A DNA stretch of 44,808 bases, from assembly GCA_020628645.1 (NCBI GenBank), contig JAHDES010000052.1, forward strand, positions 1 through 44,808. Direction: 5' to 3'. This document shows, in pieces, positions 43,801 to 44,808 of this stretch (position 1 is its first letter; each line of letters starts with the position of its first letter). Source of the DNA: Saprospiraceae bacterium (GTDB taxonomy: Bacteria; Bacteroidota; Bacteroidia; Chitinophagales; Saprospiraceae). The translations under genes were made by a program, and so were the position numbers. Under the pieces are notes generated by a model that saw nothing but the letters and a program-made list of their open reading frames with translations, had not been told where the DNA came from and searched no databases.

Positions 43801-44142
43801 TTAGGCATTAGTGATACGTACTTGCGCTAGACCATTTTTAAAGCCTAAAGAGACATTTTGTCCTGCTTTATTTTTGTACGAAATTGCTTTACTCTCTTTT
43901 TTCAAGATACGAACAGGTAGAGCGATTTGACTACTTAAATTATGCGCTAATTCATGTCCTTGTAAATTTTCCTGAATATTTGCTGTGAAACTAGTTAAAG
44001 CAGAATGATGAAGCTTACTAAACTCAGCAAGTGAAGCCTGAGTACTAAGACTGGTATAAGCAGAATTGGCAAGTGAAGCAGTAGATACTGTTCCAACGAC
44101 CCCAATAGTTCCAGCCGTTGATAGAAACGATCGTCTTTTCAT
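43801..44142 (-). CDS. Small exported protein with Tat-like signal
   Basis: Protein of 113 residues. The N-terminus MKRRSFLSTAGTIGVVGTVS has the twin-arginine R-R-x-F-L pattern and a hydrophobic segment ending near SLANSA. The mature part is small, with no cysteines and no cofactor motif (GHELAHNLSSQIALPVRILK). Tat export of such a small cofactor-free protein is unusual; possibly the RR is fortuitous and export is Sec. No recognised family. Function unknown. Confidence 0.6.
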   Translation of the reverse strand: MKRRSFLSTAGTIGVVGTVSTASLANSAYTSLSTQASLAEFSKLHHSALTSFTANIQENLQGHELAHNLSSQIALPVRILKKESKAISYKNKAGQNVSLGFKNGLAQVRITNA

Positions 44143-44290
44143 TGATAGGTTTTTTAGTGTTAGTAAAGAAATAGGGGTGTTTTATACCTAGATACTTAAT
44201 GTTGCTTTCTTATAAACATTTCAAATATAATAAATTCTTTTACTTTAGCACCGAAAAATGAATGTTTTATAACGAACAAAAAATAATTTT

Positions 44291-44581
44291 ATGTCTGGAG
44301 GAGATTGGAAACAATTGTTTAAGGGAGTCGAAACTGGCGATATCGAATTGGTGAAATTCTATATTCGTTTGGGAATTAACATCAATTACCAGCATCCCGA
44401 ATATATGACGAGTCCACTCATCGAAAGTGTTCGATTGGGTCATTTAGAAATCGCCAAATTATTACTAGAAAATGGTGCTGAACCGCATCAGCGGGAAGGA
44501 TTTGGAACAAAAACAGCTTTTACGATTGCCAAAGAAGAAGGACATCAAGCAATGATAGAGTTATTAGAGCAGTATCGTTAA
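44291..44581 (+). CDS. Ankyrin-repeat protein
   Basis: Protein of 96 residues made of about three ankyrin units: VETGDIELVKFYIRLGININ, then TSPLIESVRLGHLEIAKLLLENGAEPH and TKTAFTIAKEEGHQAMIELLEQ. No signal peptide. It would act as a protein-binding module. Its end overlaps the end of the next gene on the opposite strand by four bases. Confidence 0.8.
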   Translation: MSGGDWKQLFKGVETGDIELVKFYIRLGININYQHPEYMTSPLIESVRLGHLEIAKLLLENGAEPHQREGFGTKTAFTIAKEEGHQAMIELLEQYR

Positions 44582-44772
44582 TCTTGATATGCTTTAAATC
44601 GAGCGTAATGAAACCCATTCATCTGCTCTATTCCAAATTGTGGATAACCCAAAGATGCTGAAGCTTGATCTCCATAAAAGAAGTTGAATTTAATGGAATA
44701 ATCTTCGCTATTTTGATAGTATTGATAGAAATAGTCGATTTCTTCTAATTCATTTTTCAAAAGGGTACACAA
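44578..44772 (-). CDS. Hypothetical small protein near the window end
   Basis: Frame of 64 residues opened by TTG at 44772; an in-frame TAG lies six bases upstream, so it is not simply cut by the window edge. The right arm of the 20-bp inverted repeat covers its first codons, so the start may be artificial and the frame may be the 3' remnant of a longer gene disrupted there. The sequence is aromatic-rich (KFNFFYGDQASASLGYPQFG). No family recognised. Confidence 0.4.
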   Translation of the reverse strand: MCTLLKNELEEIDYFYQYYQNSEDYSIKFNFFYGDQASASLGYPQFGIEQMNGFHYARFKAYQD

Positions 44773-44773
44773 A
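44754..44773. repeat. Right arm of 20-bp end-to-end inverted repeat
   Basis: Exact reverse complement of 36-55 and 35 bp from the window end. See the left arm. Confidence 0.75.
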
Positions 44774-44808
44774 AGCTAAAATTAGGACAGGATAAAAAAA
44801 ATCGCTTA

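Noticed and set aside
1-44808. rRNA and tRNA genes
   Set aside because: No ribosomal RNA core sequence and no convincing cloverleaf was noticed on either strand by eye; a tRNA scan could not be run.

Overview
The window looks like Bacteroidota DNA. It is AT-rich, has two TonB-dependent receptors with carboxypeptidase-regulatory N-terminal domains, and lacks clear Shine-Dalgarno sites. Several genes have TAnnTTTG-type -7 promoter elements, and a secreted protease carries a C-terminal 'coathanger'-type segment typical of this phylum. The exact lineage cannot be fixed by eye. The window also carries a complete plasmid-type replication and partition module (KilA-N protein, ribbon-helix-helix protein, ParA, iteron array, Rep_3 initiator). 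It is therefore probably part or all of a plasmid, a chromid, or a chromosomal region with an integrated plasmid backbone. No gene is visibly cut at either end. A 20-bp inverted repeat lies exactly 35 bp from each end, which suggests the window may be a whole replicon or contig.

Layout. 145-2577: TonB-dependent receptor. 2579-11513 (all minus): seven genes that look like one lipid or prenyl biosynthesis operon. In transcription order they are a UbiA-type prenyltransferase, a rifampicin-phosphotransferase-like dikinase, a BtaA-like aminocarboxypropyl transferase, a CTP-dependent polyprenol/diacylglycerol kinase-like protein, a GNAT acyltransferase, an SRPBCC protein and an acyl-AMP ligase. A MITE-like element sits inside it. 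11669-15979: a second TonB receptor behind an aminotransferase. 16189-20258: replication/partition module with centromere-like and iteron repeats. 20574-23522: secreted metzincin protease. 23634-29025 (minus): SdiA-regulated-like lipoprotein, JmjC-like cupin, DinB protein, quinone oxidoreductase, von Willebrand factor A protein. 29520-31941: a terminally redundant 2.4-kb insertion (198-bp perfect direct repeats) with two HTH regulators, a 40-residue membrane protein and a split glucosaminidase gene. 31954-35715 (minus): three-gene acyl-CoA carboxylase operon. 36045-37923: sterol-desaturase/CDGSH fusion and a Crp-family regulator. 38159-39218: queF-queC. 39499-42172: penicillin acylase and a DUF6624 protein. 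42415-44772: bioA and small genes.

The strongest candidate for an undescribed system is the 2579-11513 operon. It combines prenyl transfer, lipid-alcohol phosphorylation, SAM-dependent aminocarboxypropyl transfer and acyl activation/transfer, suggesting an unusual amino-acid-bearing or prenylated lipid. This is inferred from family membership and gene overlaps only. bioA (biotin synthesis) and the biotin-dependent carboxylase in the same window are functionally compatible.
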